Below are positions 55,811 through 64,000 of a stretch of 64,000 nt of DNA, piece by piece. The notes below the pieces were generated by a model. It searched no databases. It saw only the letters and a list, made by a program, of their open reading frames with translations, and was not told where the DNA came from. The translations under genes were made by a program, and so were the position numbers. The stretch is from Saccharomonospora cyanea NA-134. GTDB lineage: Bacteria > Actinomycetota > Actinomycetes > Mycobacteriales > Pseudonocardiaceae. The DNA lies in NCBI RefSeq assembly GCF_000244975.1, contig NZ_CM001440.1, forward strand, positions 2,712,325-2,776,324, in the 5' to 3' direction. How positions within the stretch are numbered: the stretch's first letter is position 1; every line of letters starts with the position of its first letter.

Positions 55811-57127
55811 GTGAGGCGCGCCGGGGTATGGCAGTGGCTGGACGGTCACGTCGACCATGAGCGGGGGGTGGGGGTCGCTGCTGGTGGGGTGGTGTCGCAG
55901 GCCCCGACGACCGTGGTCATCGAGCGGCTGCTGCGCACGCTCGGCCGGCCCGAGCAGCGGGTGCCGGTGATCCTGGTGGCCGGCACCAACGGCAAGAGCA
56001 CGACCGCCCGGATCCTGGCCGCGGTGCTGGCGGGCAGTGGACTGCGGGTCGGGTTGTACACCAGTCCTCATCTGCACCGGCCGCAGGAGCGGATCACCAT
56101 CGATGGTGTCACGATCACCGACGACGAGTTGGCGGCGGTGCTCGACCCGCTGGTGGCGGACGAGCGCACCGCGTCAGAGCTGGGGCGGCCCAGTTGGTTC
56201 GAATTGATGACCGCGGCCGCGGTGGGCTGGTTCGCCGACCAACGTGTTGATGTCGCGGTGGTCGAGACCGGTCTGGGTGGCAGCGGCGACGCGACCGCCG
56301 CGCTCGGCGCCGGCCTGGTGGTGGTCACGTCGGTGGGCGTCGACCACGTCGAGTACTTCGGTGACACGCGGTGGGACAACGCCGTGGCTGAGGCTGGCGC
56401 GGTTCCTGAGGGCGCGACCGTGGTGCTAGCCGAAGCGGACCCGGCCATGCACCCGCCGTTCCTGGGCCGCCGCCCCTCGCGCGTGGTGACCGTGGATCGT
56501 GACTTCGGCGTGGCCGCCGACGCGCCGGTCGCGGATGGCCGGACGGTGTCGCTGTTCACGCCCGGGGCGACTTATGACGACGTTTTCCTGCGTCTGCTGG
56601 CACCGTGGCAGGCGGCGAACGCGGCGACGGCGTTGGCCGCCGCCGAGGTGTGGCTGGCCCGGCCGGTGGCCGACCAGGTGGTGCGGGCGGTCTGCGGGGC
56701 GCTGCGGGCTTCGGGCCGCTTTGAGCTTGTCCACACCCCCGGCCCTGTGCTGATGGACGGCGCCCACAACGAGGAAGCGGCCACCGCGCTGGCACGGGCG
56801 CTGCGGGAGCGGTTCGACGGCGTCTCCCGCACCGTGGTGGTCGGTATGACCGGGACCCGCGCGCCGGAGGCGTTTCTGAGTGCCCTGGGGGTCGGGGCTG
56901 GTGACTGGGTGATCTGCACCTCGCCCCGGACACCGCGAGCGGTGCCGCTCGCCAGGCTCGCCGCCGCCGCGCGGGCGGTGGGCGCAGGATCGGTCGCGGT
57001 CGAGGCGGATGTGGGTGATGCGGTGCGCCGCGCGGCGGCGGCGAATGATAGCACGCTCACGGTAGTTACCGGGTCGCTCTATGTGATCGGCGAGGCGCTG
57101 CCCGTCGTGCGAGCGCTGGTGACGTGA
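55811..57127 (+). CDS. FolC-like Mur ligase (folylpolyglutamate synthase family)
   Basis: The GTG at 55811 gives 438 residues. The Mur-ligase ATP loop is VILVAGTNGKSTTARILAAVL, followed by the FolC hallmark YTSPHLHRPQERITIDG, VVETGLGGSGDAT (FolC-type GLGGRLD variant), SVGVDHVEYFGD and MDGAHNEEA. The enzyme would add glutamate to a folate-like substrate. The missing Arg in GLGG-S-GDAT and the company of a MurF paralog suggest this may not be the housekeeping FolC. It is transcribed divergently from the terC 2 unit; the ribosome-binding site at the chosen start is weak. Confidence 0.82.
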   Translation: MRRAGVWQWLDGHVDHERGVGVAAGGVVSQAPTTVVIERLLRTLGRPEQRVPVILVAGTNGKSTTARILAAVLAGSGLRVGLYTSPHLHRPQERITIDGVTITDDELAAVLDPLVADERTASELGRPSWFELMTAAAVGWFADQRVDVAVVETGLGGSGDATAALGAGLVVVTSVGVDHVEYFGDTRWDNAVAEAGAVPEGATVVLAEADPAMHPPFLGRRPSRVVTVDRDFGVAADAPVADGRTVSLFTPGATYDDVFLRLLAPWQAANAATALAAAEVWLARPVADQVVRAVCGALRASGRFELVHTPGPVLMDGAHNEEAATALARALRERFDGVSRTVVVGMTGTRAPEAFLSALGVGAGDWVICTSPRTPRAVPLARLAAAARAVGAGSVAVEADVGDAVRRAAAANDSTLTVVTGSLYVIGEALPVVRALVT

Positions 57128-57279
57128 CCACCCGTGCTGCCCGGGCTGAGCGCCGCGCGTGCTGATCGGGAAGAGAGGGTACGAGATCCGGTCTCGAAAT
57201 GGGTCCGGCGGCGCGGGGGCAACGGTGATCGCGCGAGCCGGTGGTGTGTCAGACTGCAGTGGTGAGGGGTGAACGGGTG

Positions 57280-58395
57280 ATGTCGGATCAACCAGGCATC
57301 GCGCCTGAGCGCGTGGGACTCGATGTGGAACGCGCTGCTGGCACCCTGCGCGCGGGTGGGCTGGTCGCGTTCCCGACCGAGACCGTGTACGGGCTCGGCG
57401 CGGACGCGGAGAACGTCGACGCGGTGGAGCGTGTCTTCGCCGTGAAGGGGCGGCCCTCGACGCACCCGCTGATCGTGCACCTCAGCGGGGCGCGTCAGCT
57501 CCCCGACTGGGTCGCGGAGGTGCCCGACGCGGCGCGCCGCGTCGCTGACCGTTTCTGGCCTGGCCCGGTGACCCTGGTTCTTCGTCGGGGCCGCCGTGTT
57601 CCCCGCGCGGTCACCGGCGGTCTGGAGACGGTCGCGCTGCGGGTGCCCGACCATCCGGTCGCCCGCGCGCTGCTCACGGCGTTCGGTGGCGGTGTGGCGG
57701 CGCCATCGGCCAACCGTTTCGGCTCGGTCAGTCCCACGGCGGCTGCTCATGTTGGCGACGGGTTGGGCGCCGACGTCGACTACGTGCTGGACGGCGGCCC
57801 CTGTGCGGTGGGTGTCGAGTCCACGATCGTCGACCTCACCGGCGCACCTGCGATACTGCGCCCAGGCGGCGTGACACGAGAGGATCTTGAGCGCGCACTG
57901 GGTTGCTCCGTGCCGGTGCGGGCGAGGAGTGCCGTACGCGTTCCGGGCCAGCATCCGTCGCACTACGCGCCGAGGGCACGGGTTGTCCTGGTCGAGCCGG
58001 GCCAGGTGATCGGCCACGCCGAGTACCTGGCAGCGCAGGGCCGGCGCGTCGGCGTCCTGCTGCCGCCCGAGTTCGCGGGCGGTGCCGGTGCGTGTGCCGG
58101 GCAGCGCGTTATCGCGGTGCCGGACTCGGGTGCGCGGTACGCGCGGCGGCTTTTCGAGTTCCTCCGTGACTTCGACCGGCATGAGTGCGAGGTCGTGGTG
58201 GCCTCGGTTCCTACCCCGGACGGGCTCGGATTGGCGATCGCGGATCGGCTCCGCCGAGCGGCCGGGTCGCGCAGCCAGACGGCCGCGACTCCGGGCTGCT
58301 CAGCGGTTGCTGAGCGCGGCGACGAGGTGTTCGAGGTGGGCGGCGCGGGATGCTTTGATCAGGACGAGATCGTCGGGACGAAGGATTCGACTTAG
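57280..58395 (+). CDS. Sua5/YwlC-type threonylcarbamoyl-AMP synthase
   Basis: The ATG at 57280 gives 371 residues. The YrdC domain shows GGLVAFPTETVYGLGADA, VFAVKGRPSTHPLIVHL, FWPGPVTLVLRR, APSANRFGSVSPT and VESTIVDLT. A C-terminal Sua5 domain follows (VPGQHPSHYAPRARVVLVEP). It makes threonylcarbamoyl-AMP for t6A tRNA modification. Actinobacteria normally carry a shorter, YrdC-only TsaC near prfA-prmC, so this Sua5-length protein is probably an extra copy. The last ~40 codons (after RLRRAAGSRSQ) have no family similarity and run antisense into murF for 96 bases. Confidence 0.88.
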   Translation: MSDQPGIAPERVGLDVERAAGTLRAGGLVAFPTETVYGLGADAENVDAVERVFAVKGRPSTHPLIVHLSGARQLPDWVAEVPDAARRVADRFWPGPVTLVLRRGRRVPRAVTGGLETVALRVPDHPVARALLTAFGGGVAAPSANRFGSVSPTAAAHVGDGLGADVDYVLDGGPCAVGVESTIVDLTGAPAILRPGGVTREDLERALGCSVPVRARSAVRVPGQHPSHYAPRARVVLVEPGQVIGHAEYLAAQGRRVGVLLPPEFAGGAGACAGQRVIAVPDSGARYARRLFEFLRDFDRHECEVVVASVPTPDGLGLAIADRLRRAAGSRSQTAATPGCSAVAERGDEVFEVGGAGCFDQDEIVGTKDST

Positions 58396-59688
58396 CACGT
58401 CGTGGGCGGCCTGGCTGTCGGGAACGGCGATGATGTCGAGGGTGCTGTGCTCGGTGTCGGCCGCGTCGGCGATCAGAGGCGCGGTCCGGGTGCCGATGGT
58501 GATCAGGACGTCGAGGCCGGCGCGTGCGGCGAGCACGCCGAGGTGGTGGTGGGCGCCAGCGGCGTGGTCGCCGAGGTCGGCCATCTCGCCGAGGACGGCG
58601 ATCCGGCGGCGGGCGGACATGGTGCTCAGGGTGGTCAGCGCGGCGGCCATGGAGTCGGGGTTGGCGTTGTAGGCGTCGTGGAGGAGCGTGACCCCGTCGC
58701 CCCGCACGATGGTTTGCATGCGCCCGCCGCTGGCGGGTTCAGCGGCGCTCAGGGCATCGGCGATGGTGTGGTGGTCAAGGCCGAGGCCGAGGGCGAGGGC
58801 GGCGACGGCGAGGGCGTTGCCGACGTGGTGCCGGCCGGTCAGGCGGAGCGTGACGGGTGCCGTGCCCTCGGGAGTGTGCAGGGTGAAGCACGCCCGGCCG
58901 CGCGGCGTGACGTGCACATCTCGGGCGTATACGCCGTTGGGGTGGGGGCGCTGGCTCCACCAGCGGGTGCGGGCGGGGGTGAGCGGGGCCATCGCGGCGA
59001 CGAGCGGATCGTCGGCGTTGAGGATGGCCAGCCCACCGTGGTCTGCAGAGGGGAGCCCGGTCAGTAGTTCGCTTTTGGCCGCGGCGATCCCGGTTTGCCC
59101 GTCGGGGTATTGACCGAGGTGGGCGGTGCCGACGTTGAGCACGACCCCGACGTGGGGGGTGACCAGGCCGCACAGGTAGCTGAGGTGTCCACGGCCCCGG
59201 GCGCCCATTTCCAGGATGAGGTAGCGGGTGTCGGGGGTGGCGCGCAGGACAGTGAGGGGAAAACCGAGCTCGTTGTTGAAGGAGCGGTCTGTGGCGGCGA
59301 CCGGGCCGTGGTGTGCCAGGACCTGGGTGGCGAGATCTTTGGTCGTGGTCTTGCCGTTCGACCCGGTGATGCCGATCACGGTGGCCGGCAGTCGGTCTGC
59401 CACGTGGCGAGCCAGGTCGCCGAGCGCGCGGGTCACGTCGGTGACCTGGACGGCAGGGGCGGGCACCGGGCGTGCGGCCAGCACCAGGGCGGCTCCCGCG
59501 GCGAGGGCCGCTGATGCGTGGTAGTGCCCGTCGGTGCGCCGGCCGGGGAGGGCGGCGAACACGCCGCCGGGGTGGACCTGGCGGGAGTCGATGCTGGCGG
59601 GTGCGGTCACCAGCAGCGACGGGTCGGTCCCCGGGACGAGGTGACCGTCGGTGGCCGCGGCGATCGCGGCGGCGGTCAGGGGGATCAT
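58300..59688 (-). CDS. MurF-like UDP-MurNAc-tripeptide D-Ala-D-Ala ligase
   Basis: This 462-residue protein starts at ATG 59688. Domains and motifs are in MurF order: N-terminal uracil-binding SIDSRQVHPGGVFAALPGRRTDGHYHA, ATP loop VIGITGSNGKTTTKDLATQVL, ILEMGARGRGHLSYL, LNADDPLVAAM, and LHDAYNANPDSMAAAL. It ligates D-Ala-D-Ala to UDP-MurNAc-tripeptide. The housekeeping copy normally sits in the dcw cluster with murE and mraY, absent here, so this is an accessory paralog. It is the third gene of a minus-strand unit after the HTH and DUF6671-like genes. Confidence 0.88.
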   Translation of the reverse strand: MIPLTAAAIAAATDGHLVPGTDPSLLVTAPASIDSRQVHPGGVFAALPGRRTDGHYHASAALAAGAALVLAARPVPAPAVQVTDVTRALGDLARHVADRLPATVIGITGSNGKTTTKDLATQVLAHHGPVAATDRSFNNELGFPLTVLRATPDTRYLILEMGARGRGHLSYLCGLVTPHVGVVLNVGTAHLGQYPDGQTGIAAAKSELLTGLPSADHGGLAILNADDPLVAAMAPLTPARTRWWSQRPHPNGVYARDVHVTPRGRACFTLHTPEGTAPVTLRLTGRHHVGNALAVAALALGLGLDHHTIADALSAAEPASGGRMQTIVRGDGVTLLHDAYNANPDSMAAALTTLSTMSARRRIAVLGEMADLGDHAAGAHHHLGVLAARAGLDVLITIGTRTAPLIADAADTEHSTLDIIAVPDSQAAHDVLSRILRPDDLVLIKASRAAHLEHLVAALSNR

Positions 59689-59760
59689 CGTGGTGACGCT
59701 CCTTCGGACGTGCAGTGGCTGGGGCCGGCCGGGTGGGTCTGCGGGGGTGGTGTCCGGGGG

Positions 59761-60630
59761 TTACGGGTTGCAGCATTCGCAGAACGTGGGATCGGCACGT
59801 CGTTGGCCGTCATCGCGAGGGTGGCGGCCGCGGTGCGGGCAGCGGGCACACCCGTGGATCGTTGCCAGGGTCAGGCGGGTGGGCTCGCCACACGTGCCGC
59901 AGGGCAGACCAGGTTCGCGGTCCACCGGGCCGAATCCGGGGGTGCCGCAGGCCGGGCACAGGGTGGCCAGACGCGAGGCGAGTTGGTGGGCGAGCACGCT
60001 GATCTCCCGCATGCGGGTGGGGTTGACGTGCGCGCGCATGTCGGTCTCCAGTCGCGCCAGGCCATCGGTGGAGTGCGCGGTGCACCGGCTGATCGCCGCA
60101 TCGAGGTCGGCACGGGTCTGGATGCCCTTGCAGATGGGGCCTGGAGCCCGCACGTCGGCGGGGCTGTGGGGACGGACGATGACCGCGTGGGCACCGAAAC
60201 CGACGCGCGCCAGGTAGGCGTCGGTTTCCTCGTCGAGGCGGCGGGTCGTGGTGTGGCTGAAGTTCGTCGGTGTGGTTCGGCGCTCCAGGATGCAGACGTC
60301 CCGCACCGTGTCGAGGAAGGCGAGGATCTCCTGGCCGGCGCTCAGCATTGGCGCGACCGGGTGCGGGCCGAAGGAGCCTTCGCTGGCCACGGCGAGTCCG
60401 AGGCCGGTCGACTCGATCGCGAGGCGCGCCTTGCGGACCGCGGTCTCGGCCGCCGACCCGGCGCGGGGGATCTCACCGGTGAAGGTGCCGAGCTGATCGG
60501 TGTCCACATCGTGGGCGAGCACAAGCCGCATGCCGGGGATCCGCGCCAGGGCGGCAGCGAGGGCTCGCTGCTTGCCGTGTCGGGTGGCCATCGCGACCGG
60601 TGCGCCCGCGTAGGGGTGCACGGCGAGCAT
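59761..60630 (-). CDS. DUF6671-like protein with zinc ribbons
   Basis: This 289-residue protein starts at ATG 60630, overlapping the regulator's stop by one base (TAATG). Conserved blocks are VAMATRHGKQRALAAAL, LAHDVDTDQLGTFTGEIPR, ESTGLGLAVASEGSFGPHP and ICKGIQTRADLDAAI. The C-terminus carries LCPACGTPGFGP, GLPCGTCGEPTRL and CARCPHRGRH, three CxxC-type pairs that should bind zinc, and ends CECCNP. The TDQLGTFTGE signature belongs to an uncharacterised family found widely in bacteria. No function is known to me. Confidence 0.78.
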   Translation of the reverse strand: MLAVHPYAGAPVAMATRHGKQRALAAALARIPGMRLVLAHDVDTDQLGTFTGEIPRAGSAAETAVRKARLAIESTGLGLAVASEGSFGPHPVAPMLSAGQEILAFLDTVRDVCILERRTTPTNFSHTTTRRLDEETDAYLARVGFGAHAVIVRPHSPADVRAPGPICKGIQTRADLDAAISRCTAHSTDGLARLETDMRAHVNPTRMREISVLAHQLASRLATLCPACGTPGFGPVDREPGLPCGTCGEPTRLTLATIHGCARCPHRGRHPRDDGQRRADPTFCECCNP

Positions 60631-60929
60631 TACACGAGGTTGCCGGATCGGGCGTCGATGCCGGTGAGCAGGGCCACGAGCTGCCCGATGGCGGTGTCAC
60701 GGTCCATCGGGTGCCGCAGCGGCAAATCCGGATGCAACCGGTACCGGTTGCGCCGCCCCTCCCTGGTGCGTTCCAGGTAGCCCGCCTCGACGAGGTCGGC
60801 CACGATGCGCTGCGCCGCCCGCTCGGTGATGCCCACCACCTCGGCCACATCCCGCAACCGAACTTGTGGATCCCGCACCACGCACAGCAGTACGTGGGCG
60901 TGATTGGTCAAGAACGTCCACTCCTGCAT
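60630..60929 (-). CDS. Winged-helix transcriptional regulator
   Basis: The ATG at 60929 gives 99 residues: MQEWTFLTNHAHVLLCVVRDP, RLRDVAEVVGITERAAQRIVADLVEAGYLERTREGRRNRYRL. This is a MarR/ArsR-type winged helix without metal-binding cysteines. Its close paralog at 52337 was broken by IS copy 3. It is divergent from the DabB operon over 126 bases containing a TATGATTCATA palindrome and leads the DUF6671-like/murF unit, so it may control both directions. Confidence 0.82.
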   Translation of the reverse strand: MQEWTFLTNHAHVLLCVVRDPQVRLRDVAEVVGITERAAQRIVADLVEAGYLERTREGRRNRYRLHPDLPLRHPMDRDTAIGQLVALLTGIDARSGNLV

Positions 60930-60994
60930 GGCCGCAACTGTACCTCGTCGGGGGTAACGCATGTCACGCTTGCCAAAGCACGTCATCAATGTCG

Positions 60995-61005
60995 TATGAT
61001 TCATA
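60995..61005. promoter_or_regulatory. TATGATTCATA palindrome in a divergent promoter
   Basis: This 11-bp palindrome with central T lies in the AT-rich 126-base gap between the winged-helix gene and the gene at 61056. It is a candidate operator for the winged-helix protein. Confidence 0.45.
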
Positions 61006-61055
61006 TCGCGTATTAGAACACAGGTCATTGGTAGCGTGCTTGGGAGGTGGGTGTC

Positions 61056-61514
61056 ATGGGCGACGAGGAGATGGCGCTCCCGTGGGAGAACCTGCTGCGG
61101 GAGGTGGGCGCGGTGGTCGACGCCGAGATGGCGGGCGTACTGACCGGCGAGCGCGCGGCCGATGAGGTGGCGCGGCGCTGGGCGCACCGGTGGGCCTCGC
61201 CGCCGCCGGACGTGGTGATCGACACCAGCCCGCCGGGCGTGCGGCGGGGGGCCGCGCAGAGCGTGGGTGCCTACATCGCCCGGGAGCTGGAACGGGGGCG
61301 GTCGCTGTACTGCGTGGTCCACGACGAGTTCGTCCGGGTGCGGATCGGGGGTTTCGACGGGCGTGCGTTGCCTCCGCATTGCCTGGAACACCTCGGTTCG
61401 CCGCCCGAGCCCGCTGCGGGCACCGGTGCTGAGCCGCGCGCCACCGACCTCGCCGGAGCCCCGGCGACGCGCGGCGCGGCGGCGCGCGCGGGTCAGGAAG
61501 GTACGACGGCGTGA
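61056..61514 (+). CDS. Hypothetical protein preceding dabB
   Basis: The ATG at 61056 follows GGGAGGTGG and gives 152 residues. The body ([39 protein letters not shown], then [34 protein letters not shown]) is helical with one beta element, and the last ~45 residues are Ala/Pro-rich. I do not recognise the family. A 4-base overlap (GTGA) with the DabB-like gene shows it is part of the inorganic-carbon pump operon. Confidence 0.68.
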   Translation: MGDEEMALPWENLLREVGAVVDAEMAGVLTGERAADEVARRWAHRWASPPPDVVIDTSPPGVRRGAAQSVGAYIARELERGRSLYCVVHDEFVRVRIGGFDGRALPPHCLEHLGSPPEPAAGTGAEPRATDLAGAPATRGAAARAGQEGTTA

Positions 61515-63094
61515 CAGGGGTGACGCTGCTCGTTTTGGTGGCCCTTCCCGCTGTTGCGGCCATGGCCGGGTCGATCCGGCGGCTACGGAGCTTGGCGCCC
61601 GCGTTGGGTGCGGGTGCGGCGCTGGTGGCCACCGCGCTGGCGGGGACGCTGGCCGTGACGGTGGTAGTCGGCGGGCCGGTGGCGATGGTGCTGGCCAACC
61701 CGGACGGGCGAGCCTGGACCGGGCTGGTGGTCGACCACGTCGGGGCGATCGTTCTGCTGCTGGTGTGCACGGTCAGCGCCGTGGTCCAGGCGTTCGCCCG
61801 CCGCTACCTGCACGGCGATCCGGCCGCGGCCCGCTTCGCTGTCGCGGCGGGGGCGCTGACCGCCGCGACCACGGTGATGGTGACCGCGGCGACTCTCGTC
61901 ACCCTGGCGGTGGCGTGGACGCTGACCGGGGTGATCTTGTGCCGTCTGGTGGGGATGTATCGGCCGGCGCCCTCGGCCGTCGATGCCGCACGGCGCACCA
62001 CCCGTGCCGTCGTCGCCGGGGACGCCGCGTTGTGGACTGGGGTTGTCCTCGCGGTCACGGTCTGGGGGGATCTCGACCTGCGCCACCAGGGCGACGCGGC
62101 CCTCGGCGGTGCGGTGGGCACGGTGGTGGCCTGTTCGCTGGTGGTCGCCGCGGCCGTGCGGTGCGCGCAGCTGCCCTGGCACCGATGGCTGCCGGCGACC
62201 CTGGCGGCACCGACCCCGGTTTCGGCTCTGCTGCACGCCGGCGTGGTCAACGCCGGCGGGGTGCTGCTGGTGAAGCTGTCGCCGATCGTCGGTGCCGCGC
62301 CGGTGGCGACACACCTGGCGTTCGCCATCGGAGCCGCCAGCGTCGTGGCCGCCACCGCGATCATGCTGACCCGCCCCGACATCAAAGGGGCGCTGGTGCA
62401 CTCCACGATCGGGCAGATGGGGTTCATGCTCATGACCTGCGGGCTCGGCCTCTACGCCGCGACGGTGGTGCACCTGGTGGCGCACGGGCTGTTCAAAGCC
62501 ACCCTGTTCCTCGGCTCGGGGTCGGCCGTGCAGCGGCACGCTGGCCACACTGCGGCTCCTCCCGCGCCTCGGTTGGCTCCTGCCCGCGCAGCGCAGGTCG
62601 CTGTCCTCGCCGGGGTCGCCGCCGTCGCGGCGGTCGGGGTGGCGGCCTGGTTGCTACCCCTTCATGCCGGCGGCGTCGCGTTGTCGCTCTTCGCCGTGGC
62701 CACCGCCGCGCGGCTGGCGTGGGGCTGGCTGCGTCGTCACCCGACCGGCGGCGCGCTGGTCACGGTGGTGATCGTGCTGCCGGGCGTGGCGATCGGGTAC
62801 CTGGCCCTGGTGGGCGCGGTCACCGAGCTCCTGGCCCCGAGCCTGCCCGCAAGCGGGCCCGCCGCTGTCTCGGCCTGGGTTCTCGCGACCGTGGTGGCGG
62901 TGCTGGCGGCCGGTGCGCTGCTGCTCCACCTGGCACCCGCGGTCGGTCTGGGCCGGTGGCGCGACCGGCTGTACGTGGCGGCGTTGTCCGCCGGGCAGCA
63001 GCGCACGTACACCGCCGCCTGGGGTCACCCGCCACGGCTGGTACCGACACCGCGTCCGCGGCCGGTTCCCCAACTGGAAGGAGCTCGGGCGTGA
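61511..63094 (+). CDS. dabB: DabB-like proton-conducting subunit (NuoL/MrpA fold)
   Basis: The GTG at 61511 gives 527 residues with about fourteen membrane helices. The Proton_antipo_M core contains [43 protein letters not shown] and [46 protein letters not shown], where His and Lys residues form the proton path. DabB partners use HAGxVNxGG where complex I subunits have a Lys. It should admit protons to drive DabA-catalysed conversion of CO2 to bicarbonate. Confidence 0.87.
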   Translation: MTGVTLLVLVALPAVAAMAGSIRRLRSLAPALGAGAALVATALAGTLAVTVVVGGPVAMVLANPDGRAWTGLVVDHVGAIVLLLVCTVSAVVQAFARRYLHGDPAAARFAVAAGALTAATTVMVTAATLVTLAVAWTLTGVILCRLVGMYRPAPSAVDAARRTTRAVVAGDAALWTGVVLAVTVWGDLDLRHQGDAALGGAVGTVVACSLVVAAAVRCAQLPWHRWLPATLAAPTPVSALLHAGVVNAGGVLLVKLSPIVGAAPVATHLAFAIGAASVVAATAIMLTRPDIKGALVHSTIGQMGFMLMTCGLGLYAATVVHLVAHGLFKATLFLGSGSAVQRHAGHTAAPPAPRLAPARAAQVAVLAGVAAVAAVGVAAWLLPLHAGGVALSLFAVATAARLAWGWLRRHPTGGALVTVVIVLPGVAIGYLALVGAVTELLAPSLPASGPAAVSAWVLATVVAVLAAGALLLHLAPAVGLGRWRDRLYVAALSAGQQRTYTAAWGHPPRLVPTPRPRPVPQLEGARA

Positions 63095-63252
63095 CTCGCC
63101 CCCACGCGCTCGACGGCATCCCGCGCAAGCGGGTCGCCGCCATGACAGGTGAGTCACCGGCTGTCCCGCACGCGTGGCTTCCCCTGTTCTCCACGGTCGC
63201 ACGTTCCGCCACTTGTCGCGTCGTGCTCGCGCAGGAGGGTTCACACTCATGA
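63091..63252 (+). CDS. 53-residue linking reading frame between dabB and dabA
   Basis: The GTG at 63091 overlaps the dabB stop (GTGA), and the stop at 63250-63252 overlaps the dabA start (ATGA). The product begins [18 protein letters not shown] and ends VVLAQEGSHS; its final codons also encode the GGAGGG-like ribosome-binding region (CAGGAGGG) for dabA. It has no recognised domain or helix. The double overlap suggests it is translated, at least to couple the two pump genes. Confidence 0.5.
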   Translation: MTRPHALDGIPRKRVAAMTGESPAVPHAWLPLFSTVARSATCRVVLAQEGSHS

Positions 63253-64000
63253 CCACCGGCCCCGCCACCAACCTCGCCCCCGATGCCGTCTCTGACGTCG
63301 CCACACAGCAGGCGGCAGTGCGCGCCGAGATCGCCGACGCGGCCGGATTCCTGGCTCCGACCTGGCCATTGGCGGACTTCATCGCGGTCAACCCGTTGTC
63401 CGGCCTGCTGGACCGCCCGTTCGCCGACGCGGCCACCACCGCCGCGGATCTGCTCGGAGCACGAGTCACCCCAGACGAGACCTGGCTACGTGCCGCCTGG
63501 CAGCGCGGCCGGATCACCGACGACGACCTGCGCGCCGCGCTGGCCCGCCGCCACCCCACGGCGCTACAGCGGGGCCCGCTCACTCTCGGCAACCGCGCCT
63601 ACGACCCGGTCGACCTGCTGGTGGCCGATCTGCACCAGGGCATCGCGTGTCCACCGCCGCGCCGTCAGGCACGCACCGCGGCCGAAGCACTGGCCCCGGA
63701 GGTGGCCGCCCTGCTCAACACCCACACGATCCAGTGGTGCGCGGCCTACCTGGACGAAGGCCAGTCCACCTGGCGGATGCCGGGTCGTGACCGCGGCTTC
63801 TACTCGGCGTGGCGGGCGCTGGCCGCCCATGACGGAACCTTGCCGCGGCCGGTGCGGGCGCGGCTGCGGCACCTGCCCGAACGCGCCGAGCACACCATCC
63901 TGGACGCGCTGGCCGCGCTCGGTGTCCCGGACGACCAGCGGACCCGCTACCTGCAGGCCCACCTGGCCTGCTTGCCCGGCTTCGCCGCCCACGTCCGGTG
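63249..64000 (+). CDS. dabA: DabA-like (DUF2309) inorganic carbon transporter subunit, 3' end outside window
   Basis: The ATG at 63249 after CAGGAGGG opens a frame that runs to the end of the window (250 codons). FLAPTWPLADFIAVNPLSGLLDRPFADA and WCAAYLDEGQSTWRMPGRDRGFYSAWRALAAHDG are N-terminal DabA (UPF0753/DUF2309) signatures. The zinc-binding carbonic-anhydrase-like site lies in the missing C-terminal part. With DabB it forms an energy-coupled vectorial carbonic anhydrase. Confidence 0.87.
   Translation, partial: MTTGPATNLAPDAVSDVATQQAAVRAEIADAAGFLAPTWPLADFIAVNPLSGLLDRPFADAATTAADLLGARVTPDETWLRAAWQRGRITDDDLRAALARRHPTALQRGPLTLGNRAYDPVDLLVADLHQGIACPPPRRQARTAAEALAPEVAALLNTHTIQWCAAYLDEGQSTWRMPGRDRGFYSAWRALAAHDGTLPRPVRARLRHLPERAEHTILDALAALGVPDDQRTRYLQAHLACLPGFAAHVR

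Noticed and set aside
61267..63252. 661-codon frame across dabB
   Set aside because: Low-complexity Gly/Arg translation in a shadow frame. Only its last 53 codons, between dabB and dabA, have supporting overlaps and were kept separately.

Overview
The window is high-GC actinobacterial DNA with strong codon bias. GTG starts, Pseudonocardiales-like protein sequences and many translationally coupled GTGA/ATGA junctions suggest a Saccharomonospora/Amycolatopsis-type organism; that placement is inference. No rRNA, tRNA or CRISPR array was seen.

Bases 1-21.7 kb read as ordinary chromosome. They hold an SDR fragment, three separate glycerophosphodiester phosphodiesterases (one secreted with a CBM6-like tail), and a LacI regulator facing two secreted GH28 pectinases with two matching palindromic operators. 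A WYL regulator/VOC pair, a GYD protein, fmdB-fmdA formamidase genes, a PrmC-like methyltransferase and a XerC-like recombinase follow. At 15.1-16.8 kb a class III nucleotide cyclase carrying two cold-shock-like domains overlaps a short membrane protein of the Pycsar-effector type, which makes a candidate cyclic-nucleotide anti-phage system. Beside it lie a histidine-kinase-like gene and a response-regulator-like gene. A rifamycin monooxygenase (rox) follows, with a 19-bp RAE-like inverted repeat in its leader.

At 21,720 an IS3-family element cuts an ECF sigma gene. Two further copies of the same 1,323-bp IS lie at 48,400 and 52,588. From here to about 54 kb the DNA is a mobile mosaic: Tn3, IS110 and IS5-family remnants, broken serine recombinases and truncated genes lie between metal-resistance modules. 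The modules are a CmtR-like ArsR / Cd-Pb-Zn P-type ATPase / LspA operon, a DsbA-VKOR pair, a TlpA-CcdA pair, Lnt, and a MerR-CopZ-ATPase unit with a classical 19-bp-spacer MerR promoter. A second ATPase-lspA junction survives only as debris. An Abi/HEPN-like gene and an HEXXH protein are cargo.

From 49.9 kb two TerC paralogs each follow what looks like a yybP-ykoY (Mn2+) riboswitch whose conserved AGACC segment can pair with the terC ribosome-binding site. The first is driven from a 51-bp palindrome that reads as a symmetric bidirectional promoter. The second is followed by a 36-residue single-helix peptide. The right end holds Mur-ligase and Sua5 paralogs (FolC-like, MurF), a DUF6671-like zinc-ribbon protein with a winged-helix regulator, and a DabB-DabA inorganic-carbon pump whose two genes are joined by a small overlapping ORF. 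DabA runs off the window.
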